Part shown: one piece after another, positions 54,031 through 64,000 of the stretch
Numbering within the stretch: position 1 is the stretch's first letter
Layout of the letters: each line of letters starts with the position of its first letter
Origin: Malaya genurostris
Taxonomy: Eukaryota; Arthropoda; Insecta; Diptera; Culicidae
NCBI RefSeq assembly: GCF_030247185.1
Contig: NC_080572.1
Coordinates: 185,718,866-185,782,865 of the forward strand
Direction of reading: 5' to 3'
DNA length: 64,000 nt
Notes under the pieces: generated by a model
What the model was told of the DNA's origin: nothing
Seen by the model: only the letters and a program-made list of their open reading frames with translations
Database searches by the model: none
Program-made: the position numbers and the translations under genes

Positions 54031-54472
54031 GGCCTCAAAACGCTTCATAACGTATATAGCTTCAAAAACTAAACTACTATTTTATGTATTATTGTTGTGA
54101 TTTATTTTACCCCAGTTTCATCCTCCATTTTATGTGTTTTTGACTCTGTTCTGCATCGTAGGGCCTGCCGCTGCTAGCTTTATCGCCAGCGGAGTTTTGA
54201 CCATCACGTAACTCTTGAAATCTCTATCTAACGGTGTAATCTACAGGATCAACTTTTTCAATTGTTTCGTGTGTAGCGACTTAAACTGGGCGTTCAGAAA
54301 GTTTGGTGTGTTTCGTGTTTGTACGGCCGCATCGAAATCCAGTCAACCACTTCTTCACCATGGAAATGAATTGTTTAATCGCCTTAATATTTATTAAGCT
54401 CGTTCTGGGTCGGATGAAAACATTTCATCCAGGAAAATGGGGGAAGAGTTTGTTGGAGGAAAGTGAAAAAAC
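54031..54472. other. Unassigned spacer
   Basis: Mixed-composition DNA; a short inverted motif GGATGAAAACATTTCATCC at 54412. Nothing else recognised. Confidence 0.4.
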
Positions 54473-55204
54473 CCTGTTTTAATCCACCTAGTGGTGTAAT
54501 GATGCATTTCTCATATTACTTATATTTCCAAAAATATCACTAGAAGATTCCATGAAGAAATTTTTTTTCAATCTTGTATAAAATAAAAATCTTTTCTTTG
54601 GGTATAAACTAACATAAACTTTTCAATTTGTGAACAGTTATATCAAGTCAATGAGAATTTTTCTTTATTTTGAATCGTCGCACTAAATGATTAAACATGC
54701 TTTACCCTATATTACTAGAACCGGAAGTCGGTTGAAATTAAACAGCAGTCTATGATACTACAGGAACTTTTGTTTGAGTCTGTTTGTGGAAATCGATCAA
54801 ATCATCTCTGAGAAAATTGAGTGAGTCTCGTTTAAAACTTTTTGACCACTATTTCCGGTACTTCTGGAACCGGGAACTTGGAACAAGTATAGCCGAAGTC
54901 GGTTCGTTTAGTAAGTAACTTATATAGCCTACAAATTGAATCAGTTTCAAGCCAAATCTAGAATAATTTTACTCTTTTTTGCATCGTCGCTCTAAATGAC
55001 GGTGTGAAATTCAATAGCAACCTGTGGAACTGCGAGATTTTTCATGTTATGAGTGGCATTATTAGACACATACTCATACACACACATACATTGTTCAGCT
55101 CGATGAACTGTGTCAAATAATATAGAACACTTAGCCCTCTGAGTTAATTGTCACTAGTCAATTTTTCAAGTGATTGCATAAACTTTCTTTATGAGAAAGG
55201 CAAT
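54473..55204 (+). repeat. Dispersed repeat, second forward copy
   Basis: Starts CCCTGTTTTAATCCACCTAG, ends TTTATGAGAAAGGCA. Same family as 52755-53424 but more diverged. Confidence 0.65.
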
Positions 55205-56090
55205 AAGTATATTTTTATAGAAAAGCATCGTTATCATTATCTTGTAATAACACTAACAAGTAGATACAAATTGAATAAAAGAATTAAAAAATTACTTTTT
55301 TTTCATCTGAAAAATATCAATTTTTATGTGGCAACCCTGCACGCTATACGAAATTGAACAAAGCACACTGCGAACGGAACAAAGCCGCACGTATACCTAC
55401 GCGTACTAGTTTAGCATCGTCGTTTTGAATGACGATTTCAATGTTTTAATACTCATCGCCCTATAACAACGGAACCGCAAGTCGGATCAGGATGAAATTG
55501 CACAGTACATTTGAAGACAATGAGAGCGGAAACCGGATACTAGTAGCCCCAAAGTAGTTTTATATATTCACTAACTAACAAGATCTGTCAACTAGATGAA
55601 CTTAGCATAAGGTTTTATAAAAGTGTGCACCTCGTTTCGTCATCGCTTGTGAAAAAATACTCATGAAATTGAAAATGAAATTGAAATTGATCGCACTGTA
55701 GTACCGGGACCGGAAGTTGGACTTTTCGGGGATTTTAAAACCTTTTATTTGCTACTTAGTTTGTGTTTTAATTTTAAAACCTTTTATTTGCTTCTTAGTT
55801 TGTGAAAATCGGTGAACAAATTTCCTAGAAAACTGAGTGCGCAGTTGCTCCGAAATGTTTCGTGAAGGCAAGGCCGAAAAACGATTCTAAAAATTGTCCT
55901 GCCTATCGAAATACTCTGAATGTAGCTAAATCCCGCAACCCGATTTAACAATACTCCGTACATGTTCAGATTACGCACGGGCAGTGTCCCATCTCAGATC
56001 ACAGCAATTTGACAGCATTCTCGTCAAATCGGGTCAGTTTTTGTATTTTTGGTGCAATCCGATCAATTTTACCGTACATTTTGCATGTTT
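55205..56090. other. Unassigned DNA with short duplications
   Basis: Includes a tandem duplication of AAAACCTTTTATTTGCT.CTTAGTTTGTG near 55735-55805. Scattered GGAACCGGAAGT motifs like the neighbouring repeat family. No gene. Confidence 0.4.
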
Positions 56091-58035
56091 GGGCCACTTG
56101 CTACACTCCCTATCTCCTGAAATAACATAATAATCTTCATTCATACAAAAATAGTATCTGTATTTGTCAAGAAGCATCATTTCTCATTTATACTGAGCTT
56201 CCCTTTTCAGTGAACTTACTACAACTCTCCTCCATGAGTTTTCTTATAATCACCTCTAAGTAGTGTAGAAAGTATCTGAGCTCGTCATAAAGTATCGATT
56301 CACACCTTTCGTACATTTTGCATTGCATTCAAATTAAAAATAGCAATACTTTCTAGCACGACCTTGAAATTCCCTCTCTAGTTTTACAAAAAATGGCTGA
56401 TGAAAATTTGTGTTCAAAATCCCCTCCTTGCCGTCTAGATCAGCCAAGCCGCCCCCTCCCCCTCTTGCTTGTCGACAAATAAGAAAAAAAATTACAATAT
56501 ACACCCCTTTTTAGAGGTACTTTACACAAATTTCCTTCTTTTGATCACCTTTGCAATGAATATCTAAACTCGTGGAGAAAAATAAAAAAAATATCTTTAT
56601 AACCTCTGAACCTGAACCACAAAGTACCTGTACCAAGTTTGGGAATAATTAAATGAGTTGTTATATCGATCCTCTTTACGTTGTTATAAATATCTGTGCC
56701 TGTTAGAAATTGTCTATTTTTGAAAAATTCGAAACATTTTGCCTCCAATTCCCCTTTTAGCAATCGTTCACTACACCCCCCCCCCCCTCCTTTAAATATA
56801 CTTATAGCAACATATCAGCAGCAATAATAGCTTGATCCAAGTTAGGTGTGAGGTGTGGTAATCTATTGAGTTGTTTCGGAGTTCACAACCACCCTCCCTC
56901 CCTCCTTAAAAATGCTCTTTGGATCAACTGAAGTGCAAATAATATCTGTACTGCATCGTTTTTTTTTGAAAATTCAATCGACTTCACATTAAGCCTTCTT
57001 TTTAGAGAACTCATTTTATCAACTCCCCTCAAATACCCTTAAGACCATATTTGAGTTTTTCGAAAAGTATGGATGGTCATCAAAAATTATCGATTCTCTT
57101 TATATTATACAAAAATGATCATTGCCCTCTTCCATGTTAAAGGCACTTGCTACACACTCTCCCCCCTGAAAATGTCCAGCAAGAAGTATCTGTGGCAAGT
57201 TTGATAGCAATCCGTTCAGTAGTTTCAGAGTTATGCCGTTACAAATATGACCCCTCCCTCCCCCCTTATTAAAGGCACTGGTTACATTCACCCTCCATAT
57301 AGGCATATCTAAGGTATGCAAAATGTCTCTATGGTCTTGAAAAATTATCAATTCTCGTCAAATTCTATGAATTTTTCATGACTCCCCAATGTTATTGACA
57401 CTTGCTACGCTCCCTCCTCCCATAAAAATACGCTTATGACCATCTCTGAAAAGCAAGAAGTACATGTGCCAAGTTTGATAGCAATCCGTTCAGTGATTGC
57501 AGAGTTTTACCATTACAAACATCACACCCCCTTTTTAAAGGCACTTGCAACATCCACCCCCCATATAATTATATCTAATATATGCAAAATGTTTCTATGG
57601 TCTTAAAAAAGTATCGATTCTCTTCAAATTAGATAATTAAGAACACTTACTACGCTCCCTCCCTTATTAAAATACCTTTATGACCTTTTCAAAAGAGCAA
57701 AAAGTATCTGTGCCAAGTTTGGTGGCAACCCGTTCAGTAGTTTCGGAGTTATGCCGTTTTAAACATTACACGCCCCTTTTTAAAGGCACTTGCTACATCC
57801 ACCCCCCGTATAGTCATATCTAAGGTATGCAAAATGTTTCTATGATCCATAAAACGTAGCGATTTTTATCAAGTTATATGAATTTTTCCATGACTCCCCC
57901 CCTTGTTTATGACACTTGCTACGCTCCCTCCTCTATAATAATACTCCTTAAACCATCTCAGAAATTCAAGAAGTTTCTGTGCCAAGTTTGGTGGTAATTC
58001 AGTGTTTCCATAGTTATGGCGTTACAAACATACAT
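56090..58035. repeat. Tandem array, ~245-280-bp unit
   Basis: Units recur with the anchor CAGTAGTTTCGGAGTTATGCCG at about 57231, 57505, 57749 and 58012, each followed by C-rich CACCCCCCATATAG and then GGTATGCAAAATGTTTCTAT. Older, diverged units extend left to ~56100. Pyrimidine-rich CTCCCTCC stretches throughout. Confidence 0.75.
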
Positions 58036-58321
58036 ACTTACATCCATTTTTATATATAGATTACATTTAATTGGTACATATTTCCTTATAATTCCGGAAC
58101 CGGAGGTCGGATCCAAATGAAATTCAAGAAAATTGTATGAGGCCATAAGACCTTTCATTTGAATCTAAGTTTTTGAACATCGGTTCAGCCATCTCAGAGA
58201 AAATTGAGTGACATTATTTGTCACATACACACATACATATAAGAAAGGCAAAAAAGCATTTTCAGCATCCAGACATTTTCCAGATGTGTTCAGTATACTT
58301 TTTTCTGCATGAAATAATGCT

Positions 58322-59090
58322 CACTCAAACGCTTGGGTTGGGATTTTCATCGATTTTTTTTCAAAAATTTGTAACTACTGAATAAATTGACCGATCTTGA
58401 TGCATTTGGTGTTAGCAAAACCGGGTATTCTTTAATTTCATTCTGCCTTAATCGGTGTTGATATGGTCCAAAAACACCGGTGTTATTCCAGATCGCCTTG
58501 GGGTAAGTCGGCTTTGCCATTTGGGGTATTCTATCTAAAAAACTATAAATGTATATGGGAACAGTTCTGGAACAGTCTGAAATGTGCAAGATTTACTAAA
58601 ACGCATCAATTTGAATAAACTAATCATTTGGCCAACCATCCCAAAGGGTACTTCATCCCAGGGTTACAAAACTTCTGAAAGACTTTTTTGAAAAGACGCC
58701 AAAAAACTTTTGAAAGACTTTTTTGAAAAGACGCAAAAATGTTTTGTAACCGGTTCCAGTACCCTCTGGGATGGTTGGCCAAATGATTAGTTTATTCAAA
58801 TTGATGCGTTTTAGTAAATCTTGCACATTTCAGATTGTTCCAGAACTGTTCCCATATACATTTTTAGTTTTTTAGATAGAATACCCAAAAATGGCAAAAC
58901 CGACTTACCCCAAGGCGATCTAGAATAACACCGGTGTTTTTGGACCATATCAACATCGATTAAGGCAGAATGAAATTAAAGAATACCCGGTTTTTCTGAC
59001 ACCAAATGCATCAAGATCGGTCAATTTATTCAGTAGTTATAAATTTTTGAAAAAAAAATCGATGAAAATCCCAACCCGAGCGTTTGAGTG
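58322..59090. mobile_element. Fold-back element, ~350-bp arms
   Basis: Arms 58322-58672 and 58741-59090 are nearly perfect inverted repeats beginning CACTCAAACGCTTGGGTTGG. The 68-bp loop holds two copies of TTTTGAAAGACTTTTTTGAA-type sequence. No open frame with family resemblance; no clear target duplication. Confidence 0.88.
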
Positions 59091-59279
59091 TTAATAAGCA
59101 GACGAATTCGTTCAATTTCTGCTGTCGAAACCTGTTTGATTTTGATAACATTGAAATCTTCTAAATTCCATTGATAACTGATCGACACGTTGATGCGAGA
59201 ATGTTCAAGTTTAAAGTGATAAAAAAGCTGTAACCTAATTGCTAGGTACGTTTTTAAGATAAATCGAAATAGATTGAAC

Positions 59280-59703
59280 AGCAAAGCAAAGTCTTGGCAT
59301 TACATTCCTTTTGTACAATTTGGCCTTTCTGTTTCAACAGATTTCGCGCGGCCGATTCTTAGTGTACAGAATCATTGCCTGCAGGGGCGCTAAGTTCCAT
59401 GAAATATTGGGGGGGGGGACAAAAATTTATTACTAAAGATCATTGAACTTTGCAATATATGAAGCATTTTTATAAAGGAAACGGAGAGGTTATAGCAAAT
59501 AAAAAGTAACCAGGTAAAAATCACGAATATTTTCCCTACTATTCAAAGGGGGGGGGGGGACTTGCCCCCCATAGTTGCCGCGCCTGATTGCATGGCTAGT
59601 ACTATGGATCCTACTGACACAATGAATCCTTCAAGGTCGGGGCTCGAACATACGACAACTGGCTTGTAAGACCAGCGTCCTATGCACTCTGTCTCCGGGG
59701 AAA
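59280..59703 (-). mobile_element. tRNA-Val-like SINE, split by a MITE
   Basis: Minus strand begins with a tRNA-like head at ~59703-59635: anticodon arm CTGGTCTTACAAGCCAG and box B TGTTCGAGCCCCGA. The body runs to CAAAGTCTTGGCATTAC at ~59290 (plus-strand reading). The body also occurs at 9.50-9.66 kb. Confidence 0.6.
59382..59586. mobile_element. hAT-like MITE inside the SINE
   Basis: Ends CAGGGGCGCTAAG / GTTGCCGCGCCTG. 8-bp duplication ATTGCCTG / ATTGCATG (one mismatch) at 59374-59381 and 59587-59594. G-rich runs near both ends. Same design as the MITEs at 11061 and 41903. Confidence 0.8.
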
Positions 59704-61740
59704 ACTTGTAGATTGTTGTGGGATTCATTGGATTTTTATTTCAAAAGCATAGATTATTCCTCAAACATGTTTGGTTTATTTGTTTTATTAGTGAGTTTAA
59801 CCGTAGGTGGTCATTCGCCGTTCTTCAATTTTGTATACTGGATGTAATTGAAGCTACAAGCAATACAAACGTACCAGTTCATTGTTTTACTCGTATCTTC
59901 CGGTAGCATTCGTTTGGATTTGCTTATGCAACATGGCCAGCGAAACGAATGTTCCCACTCTCCCCTATAGAGAAGCAACTTTTCGTTATATTTTCTTCAC
60001 GGCGGAAGGCATCCTTCCGCACATTTTTCTTTGTCCAAAACAGGAAATCAGTATTTCCAACTACCTGGTGGAAGTTCTCCAGCAAAGAAGTTGAAGGTAT
60101 CCATAGCACCTTCTGTAATTGGAGGACGGCAGTTTGGAAGATAGGGCGTTGCAAATCGTTTTAAATTGAATAATTTATAGTACATTGGAACTGTAAAGTT
60201 TTACTTGATAATTAAAGCTCAATTTACAGACGTGGTTGCGGAGGATTTTTTTCTGATTCACAATTGTATTAATCCCATTATTACATAATCTTTCACATAA
60301 GTTATTGCTGATGTTTTAATAATTGAAATTTGTTAAACAAGATAACCAGAATTCGTGACTGCATACGCTTAATATTTTCAATAAGAACTAAATTAGATTT
60401 GCCTTATGACAAGTTTCAATATTGACAATAAAAATATGTACCATTCTAATGCATAGTTCCTGCGGTTCAGAACGAAAGGAACACGAAGAAAATGTGTGAC
60501 GTTGTATACTGCGGCATATACAAAAACATGGTATGAGCTCCCGGTTGTGTCTACATATTTGCGGTTTTCACGATGCAGGTACATCCGCCAGTAAGTTGTA
60601 TGTAGAGAGGATATAAAAACGTATTACATTTTGCACTGGAATCAACTGCATCTCGAATATATTACCTAGATGGTGAAGGATTTAGTTGTGCGTAATTGAA
60701 CGTACCTTTTGACATTTCGTTTCCCATGTTCGGATCGGTTTCTGAGAATGGAATCATTATAACATTCATCTTTAATGTTTATTGTAAATAGGAATGTGCA
60801 AACTAACTTGTCACGTTGTTATGCTGTGCATTCTTGAGCAGATATCAAATTATGATAGTCATCCGTTAAACAAAAACAACGAATCATGAAAAGTGTTTTA
60901 ATTAAAAGTTTTGATTGGCTTTGGTGAGTAGTGCTGGTGGTAATTGAATAAGCAAAATGCTTTCATCGCAAGTTGATTCAAGGGTGACGAAGCTACGGAA
61001 GTTTTCTGAATAAAAATGAATATTCATGTATCTCTGCTTTTCAGTTGGTTCTGATCCGAGCGGTTCAGTTTTGAACATAACTGCGGTCGGTAAACTCCCG
61101 AAACTAGAGTTTTCCTGTGGTTTCCGATGAAAAGAGTTTGTGTTTGCATTGTAATTTGTTCGTCGATGGTTCTACTTGATTTTGCAAAGGATCTTGGGAA
61201 TTCCGTAACTAATTGTCTTTACGTTTCGTCTTAAACTCTTCAGTGCATAACAGTACGAAGTCTTTTCTGACGTGCCGGACGAAAACAAGTTTCGGCTAAT
61301 ACTGTTCGATTCAGATGATCATTTAGGGATTAACCTTATTTTGTGTTAGGGCACATAACCAGTTTCATTATTTTAACGTTTCGTTTTAGGCTTAGAATCG
61401 GCCAGTATTAGCCAGAACATGCAAGCAATAAATTTATGCTTGCCTAGCGGTGTATGTTGAACTGCAGGTGGCATAACAGTTCAACATAAACTGTTATACA
61501 TTGACGAGTCTATGACGAAACATAAAGATAATGAAATTTTTTATGTGTTTCGGCACAATATAAGGTAAATCCTTGCATAACTCCGTGTATTATTGAGATG
61601 TTTCACTTTACTTTAATTGTATTTAGTCGTTCACTTTCTTTCTCCACAGATGTCCAGGGAACTCGATTTTCAGCAAAGATCAGTAGATAACAAGTGATTT
61701 TTTAAAAGGTATAAAATTCGATTTTCTGAAAAAAATATAA
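59704..61740. other. Mostly unassigned 2-kb region
   Basis: A LINE-tail-like TTAGTGAGTTTAACCG...GGTCATTCGCCG lies at 59788-59820. A 70-codon frame at 59882-60094 has no recognisable family. Two initiator-like TCAGTT motifs at 61041 and 61065 precede single-copy-looking sequence. No gene can be supported. Confidence 0.4.
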
Positions 61741-63190
61741 GGATCAGCCCCAAGGGGTTGTTCACACCATTGCACAGTGGAAAAAAATTTATGAAAACCC
61801 GCAAAGAATTCAATGGAATGGTTTACAATGGCCGCACGAATCGTAATCCTGCTCGTTTTACCCCAAATGTATAGCAGTTTTTGGGTTTTCTATAACATTC
61901 GCTCTGTAACTTGAAAAGAAGTCGACTGCGGTATTCTGGAATAGCCTACTTTAATGTAAAAAAGTCTGGGGAATCGATTAGAAGAACCCACACTGGTCGC
62001 ACGAAACGTTTTGATGACTATTTTATCCCATTTTCTCCATTTTATTGTATTTTATTGTAAACCGGTCTTAAATCATGGTAAAACTAATTGGAAGTTTACT
62101 AATTCTTGCTTATCTTATGTAAAAAAGTCTGTAGAATTGAATGGAAGAACCTACACTGGCTGCACGAAACGTTTTGATGACTATTTTACCGAGATTTAAG
62201 GACGATTTACAATAAAATACCATAAAATGGTCTAAATGGAGTAAAATCGTCACCAGAACGTTTCGTGCTCCCGGTGTAGGTTCTTCCATTCGATTTTTCA
62301 GACTTTTTTGCATAAGATAAGCTAGATTTAGTAAACTTCCAATAAGTTTTACCGAGATTTAAGGACGATTTACAATAAAATACCATAAAATGGTCTAAAT
62401 GGAGTAAAATCGTCACCAGAACGTTTCGTGCGGCCGGTGTAGGTTCTTCCATTCGATTTTTCAGACTTTTTTGCATAAGATAAGCTAGATTTAGTAAACT
62501 TCCAATAAGTTTTACCGAGATTTAAGGACGATTTACAATAAGATATAATGAAATGAAGGAATTGGGGTAAAATAGTTACCAGAACGTTTCGTGCGGCCAG
62601 TGTAGGTTCTTTCATTCGATTCTCCACTTTTTTTTACATAATATAAGATAATTTTCGTATGCTTTCAACGTGGTTCGCTTAAGACTTAAGGGTGATTTAG
62701 ATGAAAATTTCACATATTGGATGAATTGGGGTAAAATAGCCACCAAAACGTTCTGTGCGGCCAGTATAAGTTCTGGCATTCGATTTTACAGCCTTTTTTT
62801 TTTTATCTAAGATAAGCTAGATTTAGTAAACTTCCAATGAGTTTTACCAAGATTTAAGGAATATTTACAATAAGATATCATGAAACGGAGGAAATGGGGT
62901 AAAATAGCCACCAAAACGTTTCGTGCGGCCAGTGTACACTCTTCCATTCGATTCTCCAGACATTTTTACTTAAAATCAAGCTATTTCAGTAGACCGCACT
63001 CGATTTCTTTTCAAGTTACAGAAAACTGTTGGGCATTTGGGGCCAAACGAGCAGAATGGCAATTCGTGCGACCATTAAAACCCTTTCCATTGAATTTCTT
63101 GGATTTTTTTACATAACATAAGAAACACGCTTGTTTGTTACCTTTTTCCATGGTTCCCATTTTCTTTGCGGGTTTCCTGGGTTTTTTACC
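61741..63190. repeat. 163-168-bp tandem array with an orientation switch
   Basis: Forward-type units (GCACGAAACGTTTTGATGAC) lie left of ~62190. From 62190 rightward the units are in the opposite orientation, with starts ACCGAGATTTAAGGACGATT at 62188, 62351 and 62514, then more diverged copies near 62678 and 62846. The left edge GGATCAGCCCCAAGGGGTTG matches the ends of the promoter-bearing repeat. Confidence 0.8.
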
Positions 63191-63960
63191 CACTGTGCAT
63201 TGATGTGGAACAAGGCAACCAAAATTTCTAATGATCGGCAATTGCACGAGAGTCTGCTTTGAATGATCTTTATTAGGAACCATCATCAAACACTCAAACC
63301 CAGAAAATAGACTTTGTTTGTCTTGATTTATATATGTTTTGTAGCCGACGAAATTACATCATTAGCCCAAATGTATGCAATCATATCTTTGTAAATACTT
63401 GCGATACGGATTTCGATATTTAAGCTTCTCTTTTCCAAGCTTGTGTTCAAGTTTGGTACGCACGCAGTTTTTTTATAGCGTTAAGTTTCTCTACCATTAC
63501 TACCCTTCTGCGATTTCGATTGCAGCGATAAACTTTTTCTCATTATTAATCGAGTTCGTCTTTTATAAATTAGAAATTGATCTTAGGCACTCAAAATTTA
63601 CCCTGGGGTAGTTGAAAATTTGTCAGGCGAAAACGACATAACATGATATTTCATCTAAACTCGCATGACACAAGATCAGAGCAAACCAGCTTCAAATCGT
63701 TTTATAGAGCTTTGTGTCTTGCTGTCTAGAAACAACCCACCTCTGGCATGCTGCACGTAGGACAGCAACGTTAGCTATTAATCAACCTAATCAACATGTA
63801 GAAATATTTCCAATCAATTGGTTAAAAAATATAACTGACTAAAACTAAACTGACTGAGCTGTAAGTATTCAAAAGCAAACATTTCTTCTTGTATTTACCC
63901 TTGAATTTGTAATTTGCACCCCTATATAGAAAACGAAGATTTGTTCTACATCAAACACAT
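63190..63960 (-). repeat. Promoter-bearing repeat, copy C (inverted)
   Basis: Reverse-complement match to copies A and B across GTGGAACAAGGCAACCAAAA, TTTTGTAGCCGACGAAATTAC, ATAGCGTTAAGTTTCTCTACC and the terminal TGCACCCCTATATAGAAAAC. The CCAAT/TATA segment of copies A and B is deleted here. Confidence 0.8.
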
Positions 63961-64000
63961 AAAAAATTTGAGAACATTGATGAAATCTCTATTTCAATCG

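Noticed and set aside
59635..59703. Functional tRNA-Val gene
   Set aside because: The anticodon arm and box B are recognisable, but the acceptor and D arms do not pair cleanly and the sequence continues into a repeated body, so it is a SINE head.
59882..60094. 70-codon open frame starting near ATGGCCAGCGAAACG
   Set aside because: No start context, splice evidence or family resemblance; a comparable frame exists on the opposite strand.
62110..62627. Repeated minus-strand frames of 67-89 codons
   Set aside because: They repeat with the 163-bp tandem unit and differ only by unit variation; no sign of protein selection.
42850..63611. Short similar open frames (~75 codons) in two of the three promoter-bearing repeats (42850-43077 minus; 63375-63611 plus)
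   Set aside because: Similarity follows from the DNA repeat. The third copy (47.7 kb) does not keep the frame and no domain is recognisable.

Overview
This is nuclear DNA from an insect, most likely a culicine-type mosquito. That is an inference from intron-rich genes whose proteins resemble fly and mosquito orthologues, very large repeat-filled introns, and repeat classes typical of mosquitoes: decayed Tc1/mariner elements of DD37E and mori type, Jockey-like LINEs, a Mag-like Ty3/gypsy element, tRNA-derived SINEs and many MITEs. Nothing looks bacterial. Species cannot be named from sequence alone.

Two protein-coding genes can be supported, both on the + strand. (1) Bases 1-31859 hold the Enhancer of bithorax / NURF301 (BPTF) gene, missing only its extreme 5' end. 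Sixteen exons join in phase into one frame of 2967 codons: AT-hook, DDT domain, PHD finger, WHIM/acidic regions, a glutamine-rich middle, two more PHD fingers and a C-terminal bromodomain. Introns 6 (7.5 kb) and 8 (14.6 kb) are repeat graveyards. (2) Bases 40411-49086 hold 4-aminobutyrate aminotransferase (GABA transaminase), six exons, 495 residues, complete from ATG to stop, with the CxxC iron-sulfur ligands and the PLP lysine present.

Layout. 1-5800: NURF301 exons 1-6. 5801-13293: intron 6, with a deleted mariner, a triple-nested transposon stack (DD37E-like transposon / LINE / hAT MITE) and a dead DDE transposase. 13294-14768: Q-rich exons 7-8. 14769-29325: intron 8, with a possible 3' end of a short isoform, a rearranged DD37E pseudogene, several MITEs, a 2.0-kb hAT-like element and a mori-type mariner corpse. 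29326-31859: exons 9-16. 31860-40410: 3' UTR, a broken Mag-like retrotransposon with a MITE in it, a LINE fragment split by a 1.04-kb TA-flanked element, and a large inverted repeat. 40411-49086: GABA-T; its introns 3 and 4 carry two direct copies of a repeat containing a promoter-like block. 49087-64000: no supported gene; a Tc1-like element with 174-bp TIRs, a TAACGC minisatellite, SINEs, a roughly 260-bp tandem array, a 769-bp fold-back element and a 163-bp tandem array with an orientation switch.

The two genes have no obvious functional link: one is a chromatin remodelling subunit, the other a mitochondrial neurotransmitter-degrading enzyme. The main interest beyond them is the datable transposon nesting: several empty sites can be read directly because the host element's reading frame or a sister copy is visible. 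There are also several hairpin-forming loci.
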